A program made the translations under genes and the position numbers. The notes under the pieces were generated by a model. The model saw only the letters and a list, made by a program, of their open reading frames with translations, had not been told where the DNA came from and did not search any database. A DNA stretch of 27,362 bases from JBIOJM01 sp044450785. Lineage in GTDB: Bacteria; Planctomycetota; Planctomycetia; Isosphaerales; Isosphaeraceae. The stretch is from the NCBI GenBank assembly GCA_044450785.1, contig JBIOJM010000111.1:1-27362 (forward strand). Reading direction: 5' to 3'. Each line of letters opens with the position of its first letter. Position 1 is the first letter of the stretch. Positions 1 to 10,300 of the stretch are shown here, in pieces.

Positions 1-402
1 CTGTACGGGTGCGGTCCCGCACAGGTAGGCTTCGGCGGTCAGTTTTTATCCTCCTTTCATCGCCTCACCCTTTCTTCTAGAGGTAAACTTAGTCCCGAGC
101 CACTGCGGCTCACGCGCCCCTACGGGGCGAAATCCAAGAAGCTCGACTTCGTAAAGGCGCGCCTAGGACTTACTGGGGCTGGCCTCCGTGCCCGCCATCT
201 CTCGATTCCAACCAATTTCCCGACCGGAGCCCCGGAAGTGATTTCCCGCCCGTTCCTCATCGCCAAGGTCGCCCCTCCCCGGTCTGCTTGACCGCTTGGA
301 GCAGGCGATCCTATCATGATCGGAGTTGTTCGCTGCCGGCGAGGCATCCTGGCGTACCTGGAGCGCCGGCGTGGATCTAGCGAAACCGACTTCGGAATGG
401 TC
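1..402. other. Leader region without a recognised gene
   Basis: No open frame here resembles a known protein; the frames on the reverse strand are arginine/serine-rich and look like chance openings. Two small hairpins are visible. One is at 1-24, CTGT/ACAG closing around GGG/CCC, followed by a T-run near 44-48; it could be the end of an upstream transcript. The other is CGCCCC-TAC-GGGGCG at 115-129, with no T-run. The region probably holds the 5' regulatory sequence of the LarA-like gene, but I see no convincing -35/-10 pair. Confidence 0.4.
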
Positions 403-1623
403 ATGCGCATCGTTGTCGATTTCCAGGACGAATCCCTGGAGTTTGAGCTTCCCGATGAGCACTTGGTCGCCGCATGGCGCGGCCCGGCGGGGAAGGACCG
501 ATCCGCGCAGGACGAGGCCATCAACAACGCCCTGGAAGGCCCATGCGATTACCCGCCGCTCCGCCAGATGGTCGTGCCGGGCGACCGAGTGGTGATCGCG
601 CTGGACCCGACGATTTCGGACTGGGAACAGGTCCTTTCAGCAATCACGATTCCTCTCGAAGAGTCAGGCATCGAGCCCGGAAGCGTGACGGTGCTCTCGC
701 CGTCGCGTGGACCGAGAACGTTGCAACGGCCCCTCCCCATCAATCCCAGCCTGGTCGTTCATGACCCGAACGATCGCGGCCAGTTAGCCTATTTGGCCAC
801 GACGAAAAAAGGGCGCCGGATCTACCTGAACCGCCACCTCGCCGATGCCGACCTGATCGTCCCCGTCGGGCGGCTGGGTTACGACCCGATCCTGGGTTAT
901 GGCGGTCCCTGGAGCGTCCTTTTCCCGGGGATGAGCGACCGCGAGACCATCCAGACCTATCGGGGTGCGTTGCGGGACGAGGATGAAGAGCTGCCGCAGG
1001 TGCGGGCCCGTGTCGGTCTCGATGAGTCGTTCGAGGTAAGCTGGCTGTTAGGGACCCCGTTTCACCTGGGACTGGTGCCCGGTGTATCCGGCCTCGTCGA
1101 CGTCGTGGCCGGCCGTGATACCGTGGTTCGCGAGCGCGGTGTTCTTGCGCTGCAACAACTCTGGACGTTCCGCGCCGATTCGCGAGCCGAGCTGGTCGTC
1201 GTCGGGATCGGCCGGCCGGGAGCCGCAACGACGTTCGAGAGCCTGGCGGAGGGACTGGCGACCGCCTCCCGGCTGGTCCAGCACGGTGGTAAGATCGTCG
1301 TGTTGTCCCGCGCCTCGGGCGAGATCGGCCCTTCCCTCCGCTGCTTGATCGATGCGGATGACCCGAAGCGGGGGGTGGGCGCCCTGCGCGGGCACGAGGC
1401 CGATGCCGACTTTCTGGTTGCGTGGCGGATCGCCAGGGCCCTGGGCTGGGCCGATGTCTTTCTCTTGAGCGGACTGGCGCGAGAAGTCGTGGAGGACCTG
1501 TCCCTGATCCCCCTCGAGCAGCCCGAGCAGGCCCGGCGCCTCGTGGCCAGAAGTGGATCATGCTCATTCGTCAGCCAGGCTGAGCTGACGCGCGCGATCG
1601 TGCTCGAAGCCGGCGAAGAGTGA
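403..1623 (+). CDS. LarA-like (DUF2088) protein lacking the racemase active-site residues
   Basis: The protein is about 406 residues, close to the usual 420-430 of lactate racemase LarA. That enzyme interconverts L- and D-lactate with a nickel-pincer nucleotide bound to a lysine. The N-terminus (MRIVVDFQDESLEFELPDE), the HD followed by an 'LAYLATTKKG' strand, the 'ADLIVPVGR' strand and the 'LFPG' turn match the family fold. The functional residues do not. The THR motif reads SRGP, the PH motif reads YD, the lysine of GFSGGxKxxLPG is replaced (GYGGPWSVLFPG), and the later TIxxNH reads TIQTYR. It is therefore probably not a nickel racemase but a repurposed paralogue. The start at 403 is chosen because the family N-terminus begins there and GGA sits 7 nt upstream; ATG at 397 and 316 are alternatives. 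YgfZ follows 57 bp downstream on the same strand. Confidence 0.75.
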   Translation: MRIVVDFQDESLEFELPDEHLVAAWRGPAGKDRSAQDEAINNALEGPCDYPPLRQMVVPGDRVVIALDPTISDWEQVLSAITIPLEESGIEPGSVTVLSPSRGPRTLQRPLPINPSLVVHDPNDRGQLAYLATTKKGRRIYLNRHLADADLIVPVGRLGYDPILGYGGPWSVLFPGMSDRETIQTYRGALRDEDEELPQVRARVGLDESFEVSWLLGTPFHLGLVPGVSGLVDVVAGRDTVVRERGVLALQQLWTFRADSRAELVVVGIGRPGAATTFESLAEGLATASRLVQHGGKIVVLSRASGEIGPSLRCLIDADDPKRGVGALRGHEADADFLVAWRIARALGWADVFLLSGLAREVVEDLSLIPLEQPEQARRLVARSGSCSFVSQAELTRAIVLEAGEE

Positions 1624-1680
1624 TTCCCGATCTCAGAAAGGATCGTGCGAGCTTCCAGGGGCAAGAAATGGTGAGCCAGC

Positions 1681-2688
1681 ATGTTACAGGCGAGTGAATT
1701 TGCCGCGATCGCGGCTCATGCCGGTCTGATCGACCGCTCGGATCGGGTCCGGCTCGAGATCAACGGCCCGGACCGTGCCAGGTTCCTGCACAACCTGACG
1801 ACCAACGAGGTCAAGCGGCTGCCGGCGGGCCGGGGCTGCGAAGCGTTCGTCACCAGCCTGCAAGGCAAGATCATCGCTTATGTCATCTTACTTGTGACCG
1901 AGGACCGGATTCTCGTCGGAATGGACCCTGCCAGTCAGGTGGACGCGCTGGCTCATCTTCGGAAATACGGGGTCTTCGACGATGTCGCGATCGAAGATCG
2001 TGGGCCGGCGACGTTTGAGCTCCATCTTGCCGGCCCTGATGCCGCCGAGCTGATCCGCCGCGCGGGTGGACGGGTGCCGGAGGAAATGGACCATGCCCAC
2101 ATCATGACCGAACTGGAGGGCAGCCCGGTGCGCGTCGTGCGCGAATCGCCGACCGTGCTGCCGGGCTACACGTTGATGGGTGAGACGCCGGCGAAAGAGC
2201 CGGTGCGGGAGCTCTTGCTGAGAATCGGTCAAGGATTCGGCCTCGTCACGGTCGACCCGGAATCCTTCGAGGTCCTCCGGATCGAAGCGGGTACACCGGT
2301 CTTCGGCAAGGACGTCACCGACAAGAACCTTCCCCAGGAGATCGGCCGCGACGATCGCGCGATCAACTTCGTCAAGGGCTGCTATCTGGGTCAGGAGACC
2401 GTCGCCCGGATCGACGCCCTCGGGCATGTCAACCAGGTCATGAAGGGGCTTCAGTTCGATGAGCAAACGCCCTGTCCCCTCCCGGGCTCGCCGCTGGAGA
2501 GCGAGGGCAAGCGGGCCGGCGTGATCACATCCGCCGCCTTCTCGCCGGTCAGGAACGCACCCGTGGCTCTCGGCCTGATCCGTACCACCCATGCCCTGGC
2601 CGGCACCAGGCTGCAAGTCGAGAAGTCCGGCGGTGCGACGTCGACGGAGGCCACCGTCTGCGACCTGCCAATGTCCGGCCGTCCTTGA
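1681..2688 (+). CDS. ygfZ: Folate-binding protein YgfZ (GcvT-like, Fe-S cluster maintenance)
   Basis: The protein is 335 residues of the aminomethyltransferase (GcvT) fold without transferase function. YgfZ-family proteins bind folate and support assembly or repair of certain Fe-S enzymes in the cytoplasm. The diagnostic signature K-G-C-[FY]-x-G-Q-E is present as KGCYLGQE (about residues 232-239, near 2374-2397), with the family cysteine. The N-terminal 'RFLHNLTTNEV' strand and the 'RIEAGTPVFGKDV' segment also fit. Length is normal for the family (about 300-350). It is co-directional with the LarA-like gene and with the glycosidase that begins about 80 bp downstream. No strong Shine-Dalgarno sequence precedes the ATG. 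Confidence 0.9.
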   Translation: MLQASEFAAIAAHAGLIDRSDRVRLEINGPDRARFLHNLTTNEVKRLPAGRGCEAFVTSLQGKIIAYVILLVTEDRILVGMDPASQVDALAHLRKYGVFDDVAIEDRGPATFELHLAGPDAAELIRRAGGRVPEEMDHAHIMTELEGSPVRVVRESPTVLPGYTLMGETPAKEPVRELLLRIGQGFGLVTVDPESFEVLRIEAGTPVFGKDVTDKNLPQEIGRDDRAINFVKGCYLGQETVARIDALGHVNQVMKGLQFDEQTPCPLPGSPLESEGKRAGVITSAAFSPVRNAPVALGLIRTTHALAGTRLQVEKSGGATSTEATVCDLPMSGRP

Positions 2689-2769
2689 TGCCCAGCCTCG
2701 ATGAGTTATCCTGGTCGGATCGCCGGACACACACCCTTTTTGCCGAGCTGTCGAGGAACGAGCCCACGC

Positions 2770-5211
2770 ATGCGCTACCTCCGCTACGTCTGCATTCATG
2801 GACATTTCTATCAACCGCCCCGCGAGAACCCCTGGTTGAACTCCGTCGAGGTCGAGGACTCGGCCGCGCCTTTCCACGACTGGAACGAGCGAATCACCCG
2901 GGAATGCTACGCCCCGAACACTCGCGCGCGGCTGCTCGATCAACAAGGCCGGATCATCCATCTCCTCAACAACTACGCCTGGATGAGCTTCAATTTCGGG
3001 CCAACCCTCTTGCACTGGATGGCCCGGTTCGCCCCCGACGTCCATCAGGGGTTGGTCGAGGCCGACCGCCTGAGCCAGGAGCGGCGCCGCGGTCACGGAA
3101 ATGCCTTGGCACAGGTATACAACCACATGATCATGCCGCTGGCAAGCAGGCAGGACAAGGAGACTCAGGTGGCGTGGGGGCTCGCTGACTTCCGCCATCG
3201 GTTCGGCCGTCAGCCCGAGGGGATGTGGCTGGCGGAGACGGCGGTCGACACCGAGTCGCTCGAGGTGATGGCGGAGGCGGGCATCCGGTTCACGATCCTG
3301 GCGCCGCGGCAGGCGCGGCGGTGGCGAAAGCTGGGGGCGAAGGAGTGGCACGAGGCCGAGGGCGGAATCGACCCGTCGCGGGCCTATTCCTGTCGCCTGC
3401 CGTCGGGACGATCCATCGTGCTGTTCTTCCTGGACGCGACCGTCTCGCACCAGGTTGCGTTCGAGAGGCTGCTCGATGACGGCGAGCGGTTTCTCGACCG
3501 CTTGGAGAAGGGCTTCGACAACCGGAGAGAGCACGCCCAGCTCATGCACATCGCCACCGACGGCGAGTCGTACGGCCACCACCACGCTCACGGAGACATG
3601 GCGCTGGCCTACGTGCTCAACAAGCTGGCGGCCGACCCCGGGGTCAAATTGACCAATTACGGTGAATTCCTGGAGATTCATCCGCCCGCGTGGGAGGTCG
3701 AGGTCCACGAAAACAGCTCGTGGAGCTGCATCCACGGCATCGAGCGCTGGCGTTCGGACTGCGGCTGCCGGATGCGGGGCGAGTGGGACCAGCGCTGGCG
3801 CGGTCCGCTCCGCCACGCGCTCGACCGGCTCAAGTCGCAGCTCGACCATCTCTTCAGCACGCGGGGACGCGAGTGTTTTCCCAACCCTTGGGCCGCGCGC
3901 GACGCCTACATCCAGGTGATATTGAACCGCGACTGCGACGAGACCGTCCGATCGTTCATCGCGCGCTTCGGACATCCCGACCTGGACTCGGACCAGGTCG
4001 TCGATGCCCTGCGTCTGCTCGAAATGGAGCAGGACGCGATGCTGATGTTCACGTCCTGCGGCTGGTTCCACGACGAGATCAGCGGCATCGAAACCACCCA
4101 GTGCCTCCAGTACGCAGCCAGGGCCATTCATCTGGCCAAGCAATTCAACCGGGACCTCGAGGAGGGTTTTGCCGCCGATCTCGGCCTAGCACCGAGCAAT
4201 GTGCAGAAATATCGAGATGGTCGCGGCGTCTGGGAACAACTGGTGAGGCCAGGTGTCGTCGATCTCGATCGCGTGCTGGCGCACCATGCCATCAGTCTGA
4301 TCTACTGGCCTCCTGGCGAGGGCCCGCGGCAGCGCGTGCATTCGTACGATCTGGAGACGCTCGAGGTGGACGTGCGCGCCAAGGGGAGCGGGCACCTGGC
4401 GGTGGGGAGACTGCGGGCAAGATCGCGCCGCACCTGGAACCAGGCCGAGGCCCGCTTCGTCGTCATCCATTTCGGAGGACTCGACTTCCACACCGTGCTC
4501 GAAGACGCCGCCGAGCTCGAGGCCGGGGTGCACGAGTCGTTCAAGGAACAACTGCTGGCGACCTACCGCACGGGTTCCTTCGCGGACCTCGCGAACCTGG
4601 TCAGCCGCCAGTTTCCCGGCCGCTCTCACCGCCTCGACGACTTGTTCCGGGACGAGCAGCGCCGGATCATCGGCATCGTCCTCCAGGATCGCTTCCGGGA
4701 TTATCATCGCTCGTTCGAGCTGCTGGCCAATCAGGACGAGGACGTGCTCAATCGTCTTGGGCAGTTGCGCTACCCGATCCCCAAGCCCCTGCGCGCGGCC
4801 GCCTCCACCTATCTCGACATCCACCTCCGCGATGAGATCGGCCGCCTGGAGCAAGGCGAGTCCGTGTCGCTGGATGCGATCGAACAGCTTTGCGAGCGTG
4901 GCCGGGCGTGGAATTACCAGCCCGAGCGTGATCTGATCGAGCGGGCCCTGACCGAGTCCTTGCTGCGGGCCCTTGAAGGAATCCGTCCGGACGTTGACGT
5001 GAACGGCATTCTCTCTCGCGCCCTTCTGCTGATCGGCGCGGCCAGGCTCCTGGGTATCGAGCCCGATCTCTGGCAGGCCCAGAACCGATTCCTCGATGCA
5101 TTCGGCCTGCTCGCCGAGTCGCAGGCCGGCGATCGTCCGCTCCGCGAGGGCTTCGATCGACTCGCGGCGGGCCTCAAGGTTAGCCATAGCTTGCTCGGAT
5201 GGAGGCCCTGA
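2770..5211 (+). CDS. Glycoside hydrolase family 57 protein with DUF3536 domain
   Basis: The protein is 813 residues and related to the alpha-amylase/alpha-mannosidase group COG1449, which acts on alpha-glucans. GH57 motif 1 is at the N-terminus (HGHFYQPP, about residues 10-17). The probable catalytic nucleophile is Glu156 in WLAET, and the probable acid/base is Asp264 in ATDGESYGHHH. The C-terminal half (about 290-800) is DUF3536-type sequence, rich in 'ECFPNPW' and 'LMFTSCGWFHDE' segments. There is no signal peptide, so it is probably cytoplasmic and involved in glycogen or other storage-glucan turnover; the substrate cannot be read from sequence. The start at 2770 is chosen because the conserved 'MRYLRYVCIHGHF' begins there with GAGG upstream; the frame is open back to 2701. 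A hairpin terminator candidate lies at 5310-5330. Confidence 0.88.
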   Translation: MRYLRYVCIHGHFYQPPRENPWLNSVEVEDSAAPFHDWNERITRECYAPNTRARLLDQQGRIIHLLNNYAWMSFNFGPTLLHWMARFAPDVHQGLVEADRLSQERRRGHGNALAQVYNHMIMPLASRQDKETQVAWGLADFRHRFGRQPEGMWLAETAVDTESLEVMAEAGIRFTILAPRQARRWRKLGAKEWHEAEGGIDPSRAYSCRLPSGRSIVLFFLDATVSHQVAFERLLDDGERFLDRLEKGFDNRREHAQLMHIATDGESYGHHHAHGDMALAYVLNKLAADPGVKLTNYGEFLEIHPPAWEVEVHENSSWSCIHGIERWRSDCGCRMRGEWDQRWRGPLRHALDRLKSQLDHLFSTRGRECFPNPWAARDAYIQVILNRDCDETVRSFIARFGHPDLDSDQVVDALRLLEMEQDAMLMFTSCGWFHDEISGIETTQCLQYAARAIHLAKQFNRDLEEGFAADLGLAPSNVQKYRDGRGVWEQLVRPGVVDLDRVLAHHAISLIYWPPGEGPRQRVHSYDLETLEVDVRAKGSGHLAVGRLRARSRRTWNQAEARFVVIHFGGLDFHTVLEDAAELEAGVHESFKEQLLATYRTGSFADLANLVSRQFPGRSHRLDDLFRDEQRRIIGIVLQDRFRDYHRSFELLANQDEDVLNRLGQLRYPIPKPLRAAASTYLDIHLRDEIGRLEQGESVSLDAIEQLCERGRAWNYQPERDLIERALTESLLRALEGIRPDVDVNGILSRALLLIGAARLLGIEPDLWQAQNRFLDAFGLLAESQAGDRPLREGFDRLAAGLKVSHSLLGWRP

Positions 5212-5309
5212 AACCGTGATGGCGTGAACGTCGAGGACGAAGAGCGTTCACACGAGGCTGTTTTGAGCGGTCATTTGCGTCACAAGCGTCATGCTGTCGC
5301 TGGGATTTG

Positions 5310-5330
5310 AGTGACGCCCGAGTCACTTTT
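5310..5330 (+). terminator. Candidate rho-independent terminator after the GH57 gene
   Basis: AGTGAC (5310-5315), a six-base loop and GTCACT (5322-5327) run into TTTT (5327-5330). The stem is only 6 bp. It lies about 100 bp past the glycosidase stop and just outside the stop of the convergent reverse-strand gene. A second weaker inverted repeat, GTGAACG/CGTTCAC, is at 5224-5251. Confidence 0.35.
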
Positions 5331-5337
5331 CTGGCCG

Positions 5338-5859
5338 TCAATCAGCTCGTCGGAGCAGCTCGATCGAGCCGTCGCGGCTGGGTGTGGGGAGCGGCAAGTG
5401 CCCCTGGCGGCGCCGAAAGTGGACGGGCGGGTTATCGACAACCGACCAGCCCTCGGGGCCGATCCGGATGGCCCGGCCGGCGGGATCGGCCAGGTCGAAG
5501 TAACAAGCCGAGGCGTTGCCGTAGTCATCGCCGTCGTGGCCGACGCGAATGAAGATCGACGGCGTGCCGCCCTCGAACCGCGCGGTGGCCTCGAGCCTGG
5601 CGAGGACGCGGCGGATGGACCAGTCGGACGCGACCTCGCGACACGTGCGGAAGTAGCCATCGATCAACCAGTCACGGAATGCCGCGGACCTGAGTGCATA
5701 GATCTCCGGGCGGCCGGCGACCGAGACCCGGGCGTAAAAGCGGCCGTCGGTCGATCCGAGGAACCCCGCGGTCTCGGTGAGGCGCAGCAGCGCCTTGACG
5801 GGTCGTTCGCGCTCGAGAGGATTGTTCACGGTCTCGTCGTTCGATGAAGGATTAACCAT
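5338..5859 (-). CDS. Primase-like mobile-element protein fragment
   Basis: The product is 173 residues. It reads like a segment found before the helicase part in large primase/ATPase proteins of phages and integrative elements. The pattern seen is 'DGRFYARVSVAGR', 'LRSAAFRDWLIDGYF', 'LEATARFEG', 'IFIRVGHDGDDYG', 'YFDLADPAGRAIRIGPEGW', 'DNPPVHFRRRQGHLPLP' and 'GSIELLR'. In those large proteins the polypeptide continues into a P-loop domain. Here it stops after 'LLRRAD' with TGA at 5338, so no ATPase motif remains. It may be a truncated relic or a small stand-alone protein. No integrase, attachment site or other mobile gene is visible next to it. The family link is from memory. Confidence 0.6.
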   Translation of the reverse strand: MVNPSSNDETVNNPLERERPVKALLRLTETAGFLGSTDGRFYARVSVAGRPEIYALRSAAFRDWLIDGYFRTCREVASDWSIRRVLARLEATARFEGGTPSIFIRVGHDGDDYGNASACYFDLADPAGRAIRIGPEGWSVVDNPPVHFRRRQGHLPLPTPSRDGSIELLRRAD

Positions 5860-7339
5860 GGTGTTGGGGGCCCTGTCGTCGTGGTGAGTAGCGTGAAATC
5901 AATTGTCGAGCTGGAGACCGCCCTCGGAAGGACGGAGGACTGAGGGCCGAGGACCAGACGGCCTTCACCGGTCAAAAGTCCACACAGGTCCGCCGATAAT
6001 CGTCTAAAATCGCCGATGTCGAGGGTCCGTCTTCTCGCCGTAAATGATTGGGAACCCGATATCTCCGTCGAATGAGCTGTCGCAATCCGGTGTCAAGTGT
6101 GCGGACCTTGGTTTTGTGTGATCAGGAGTGACCCAGCACTGGAATGGTCCGCATAACCGTCACAATCGCCCGGCCGGTCGAGCCGACCCGGCACTCATGG
6201 CTCTAGCCGATCCGCGCACGACCTACACCTCATATGATCTTCAAAATGCGAGCGCCAGTTGCATAAATTCCCTGGGATGTGTCGGAGAGGATTGTATCTG
6301 AAGTGCCGTCAGCGAGGCATCTGCCATCGATTCGTTGTCTGCGCGACGGGCGAGACGGCCGAATCAAGGCTCGCACTTCTCTGGCAGAAGCATGCCAACA
6401 CAAACCGACGGTCGATGATGACCGATCGGCGCGGGATGCCGGCACCGTGGACGCGCCGGATCCACACGGCGAGAAGAGAGGACATGCAATGCAAACTTGA
6501 CGTAGGCTGTTGACAGGTTGCTCAGCCTTACTAAGCCGTCTGCGGAGAGAGATTGCGGGAAGTGGCGGGACACCAGGGCGTGCAACACGTCGCAATCCTG
6601 GGCGGATGTGCGGTCCGGTGACGCGATTTCGCGTCGCGAATCGCATCGCGCGCGCCGTCAGCCGTCTCCACCCTTTCCCGCCGGCATGACATCGGTACGG
6701 CTCGCGCATCATTTCCACTTGAACTCGAAGCAAGCAGCCGGGTTCCGCTTCGGCTACGCACTGAGACCAGTTGGATTTGCCTCCCGGGTCGTGCTCAGTT
6801 CGCCGGGTCGAGCCCGGTCTGCAGTGCGTGTCCTTTCAGTCTCGAGCGACCGGTCAACCCCGTCCGCTTTCCCGCCCGCAAGACGTCGGCGCTGTTTGCC
6901 GATCGTTCGCTATTGAGCTCGACGAGAGCAGCCGCGGCCCGCTCCGGTTGCCTGGCGAGCCCGGCTGGACTCGCCCTTGAGGCGAACCACCGTCGCAATT
7001 CCGACCACCTCCTTTGCCTGGCACTCGAGCTGTGCAACCAAGTGCCCATCCGCCATCGCGTGGAGATCGAATCCACTCGGCGTGGATGGTTCGAGCCTGA
7101 AACGCTATGTATGTCCTGGTATGTGGCAATTCTGATTGAGAATCTCCCCGCAACATCTTGGGGTCTAAAGATTCTTGACCAGTGCCTGCCAACCAGACTT
7201 CCAGAATATGGAGTTGGTTCAATTTCCAACTTTTTCCTGGCGCTCGCCAGATGGTGCGCGACAATGGGTAGCCTGGGGTGGTTGAGCCAGGCAAAAGTGG
7301 CCGCCCTGTCCCCGATTGGACGCACCAACTGCCGAGCGC
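5860..7339. other. Gene-poor region of about 1.5 kb
   Basis: Neither strand carries a frame that looks like a real protein. The longer open frames (reverse 6230-6733 and 6854-7294, forward 6518-6916 and 6913-7644) are rich in Arg, Ser and Pro with no domain, no helix pattern and no good ribosome site. An inverted repeat TGCGGACC/GGTCCGCA is at 6100-6107 and 6146-6153, with 38 bp between the arms. The stretch could hold decayed sequence left with the primase-like fragment, or untranslated RNA; nothing specific was identified. Confidence 0.5.
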
Positions 7340-10300
7340 CTACGATTTCTTGGGAGCCGGCTCCCGGGTGCCGCTTGGTGGGCGAGCCGGCGTCTTGGGC
7401 GGTTCCGCGGAGCGTGCCCCGGCTGGCGAGGGCGCGGCACTTGGCGTTCCTGACGGGACGGGGAGAACAGGTCGCTCCGTCGGAACAGGCAAATGGGTCC
7501 CAGGATCCAGGGGCCCCTTGGCTGGCGATGCATCGGGTTTGGCGGTCCCGAGCTCGCGCTTGGGCAGAGGGGGAACCGGCTTCCCAATCTTCTTCAGATA
7601 ATACTCCGCGATTGCCCGGACGTGGAGGTCGGGGGCGAGCGTGAGGGCTTGCGTGAAATGGACGGCTGCCTCGTCGGGCGTTCCCGCCTCGAGCTGGCAC
7701 ATTGCCAGGTCGTACTCCCAGCTTGCCTGCTGGGTCAAGGAGGCGGGGAGGGACAGGAAGTCGTTCGTCGACTGACTGGCTTCGCCGCGAGTGAGGATTC
7801 CCGCGGCAAGGAGGACCCGGTTGCTGCGGTCTGATCGAACCCTGGGGATCGCCCTGTCTTGCCAGAGTGTGGAAGCGGAGAAATAGTTGCCCAGGAGAAA
7901 GTAGACGCGTCCCTGGCGCAAAGCACCCGCCCCTGGCTCGGTGCCGAGGTTGGGATCGTCGATCGCACCGACGGCCAGCAGCTCCAGGGCTTTGTCCGGC
8001 TGGCCGGTGTTGCAATACAGGTCGATGAGCCGCGGCTTGACCACAGCGGGGCTGATGCTGTTGCGCTCCGCGTCCGCGAGCAGAGTGATCGCCGTCCCGA
8101 TCCCCCCCTGCGAGAGAGCGAAGCCGGCCTGCTCGATGGGCCCGGCTGACTGCTCGAGCGACACGTCTTGCAGCTTGTCCTCGAGCTGCTTGGACTCCTG
8201 GGTCATCTGGTCCAATTGTTTCTGGAGCTGGATACGCATCTCCGGCGCAATATCACCCGGCTCGCTTGCCTCGAGCGCGAGCTTGAGACGTTCACGGGCC
8301 AGGTCCCGGGCGTTTCCCGCCACGTAGAGCTGGAACAATTCGAGGTTCAGCCCGAACAACTCGACGCGGGCCGGCCTGTTCTTCGGTGAGGGGGTCGTCA
8401 GGATCGCGTAGTTCAGCGAGGTCACGCGCTGCTGGTACCGGTTCATCAGGTGCTCCAGCCTCGGAGCCACCGAGCGGATCCGGTCCAGGTTATCGGGGAC
8501 GATCGGGATCCCCTCCAGCATGGCGGCCTCCTGGACCATGAGGAAGCGGTAAGCATCCTTGAGCAATCGGTATGCGACCCAGTCGTCGGGGCTGCGAGCG
8601 AGCGCGGTCCGTGCGTCCTGGATCGCCAGGAGGCAACGGGATGGCTCGGGGATCGCCTGTGCCTCGTCCCTCCGCAACGGAGCATCTGGGGCCGGCCCAA
8701 CGAGCCAGCGACGCGCCGATTCGGTTCGAGACTGGAGCCGGGCGAAGGTCTTCGTTTGAAAGATGTCGTCGATCCAGGAAGTCGGGTTCGGCGGGCGCTC
8801 GGCCCCAACCACGGGATGCGTGGTGCGAAACGCCCGGAGGTCGGGATCGAGCCGATTGGCCTCGAAGAAGGCCAGGTCCGACTTGGGAGCGTCGGCACGG
8901 CCGAACATCACGATGCGGCCGTCGTCGTAGAACGGGACCCAGTTGGGGCTCTTCATGAGCCGGCGGTACGTGAGAGGCGCCCCCACCGTCTCGATCATCA
9001 CCACGCTGATCTCGTACTTGTCCAGCAGCGGCTTCCAAGCCGCGATGTCGTCGTCACTCAGTGCCTTGCGCGTCTTGTGCCACTGAGCCAAGAGCTCGGG
9101 GGGGAACAGACGAGGCCGGCTGTCGAGGTAGGTTTTCCGCTTGGGCGCAGCCTTCCAGATCAGGACGTCGCCTTGGCGCGGCGACGTGTTGAAGATGTTC
9201 CCCTGGATTTCGTTGTGGCTGCCCAAGAACTCGGCTGCCTCGAGATCGAAATCGTCCTGTTTGAATCCCAGCCCGAACTGAGTCTCGGGCTGGGTGTTGC
9301 CCCAACCCGTGATGTCCAGGCTCATCGCGAGGAAGATGAGGGTCAGAGTCACCAACCGGCCGCCGGTCGACCAGAGACTCCACCGCCAGCCGAGCCGGCC
9401 CTCGGTCCCGAACCGGTCGTGATACCATTCCTGACCGTTCGGTGCGACGACCGCCGCGAAGACGACCGCGAACGCGGGGTATAGGTGCATGAGCAGTCCC
9501 CAAAGCACGGACATCACCGCGAACATCAGGAATCGGCTCCACGAGAAACGTCGCACATTCAGCAAGAACGAGCCGACACCCAAGGCGACCACGGCCAGAA
9601 AGTACGCCGGGAGCTTGTACCAGTCTTCACCGAGCCGTTGGCGGATCTCGGAGTTGACGAAGAAGGAGAGCTGGTCGTTCGTGGTGATGGTGCCGGCGGG
9701 CTGAAACCAGTGGGTGTAAGGACTTAGTGCGGCCAAATACGCGCGATACGTGAACGGGTTGACCAGGCACACCCCCGCACAGCAAGCCAAGATGATGAAG
9801 GCGGCGCCGGCGCCGGCCGGTCTGGGCTCGGCCTCGATTTCGGCATCGGAGCTCGCGTCTCCCTTAGCCGATTTGCCGTCATGGGCAGGGAGCCCGGCCG
9901 TTCTCGATCTGTCGAGCCAGCGGCCGGCGGCCGCCGCGGCCAGGACCACCAAGCCGGTCAGGAAGGATTCGTCGATATTGGCCCACAAGAGGAAGATGGG
10001 GATCAACAGCCACAGGGCCCCGCCTTTGCCTGCCGAAAAGGCTCGGAACAAGAGCCATACCTCAAAGGCCAGGAAGAACAGGCCCCAGGTTGAGGGGGCG
10101 GCGAACGCGGGGCGGGCCATCCCGCCCATCGTCAAGCCGTAGCCCGGTTGGAAGGTGACGCCCAGGGCCAGTGTCACGCAGATCGCCGACCACCACACTC
10201 CGGGCCCGCGGTGGCGGATCTGGAACAGGAGCCAGCCGGTCGCGAGGCGGATCAAGGCCGCCAGTGCCACCAGCGCACCCACGGCAATGTTCTCCGCGCT

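Noticed and set aside
1888..4143. Long reverse-strand open frame of 751 codons opposite ygfZ and the GH57 gene
   Set aside because: It is the antisense shadow of two well-supported genes in high-GC DNA; the translation has no domain.
7085..7105. GGTTCGAGCC resembling a tRNA T-loop
   Set aside because: No matching acceptor, D or anticodon stems could be found around it.
6913..7644. Forward frame of 243 codons in the gene-poor region
   Set aside because: It has no homologous pattern, no ribosome site, and its second half is antisense to the membrane-TPR gene.
6795..8015. Reverse frame of 406 codons at the 3' end of the membrane-TPR gene
   Set aside because: Arg/Pro-rich out-of-frame shadow; the TPR frame over the same bases is clearly protein-like.
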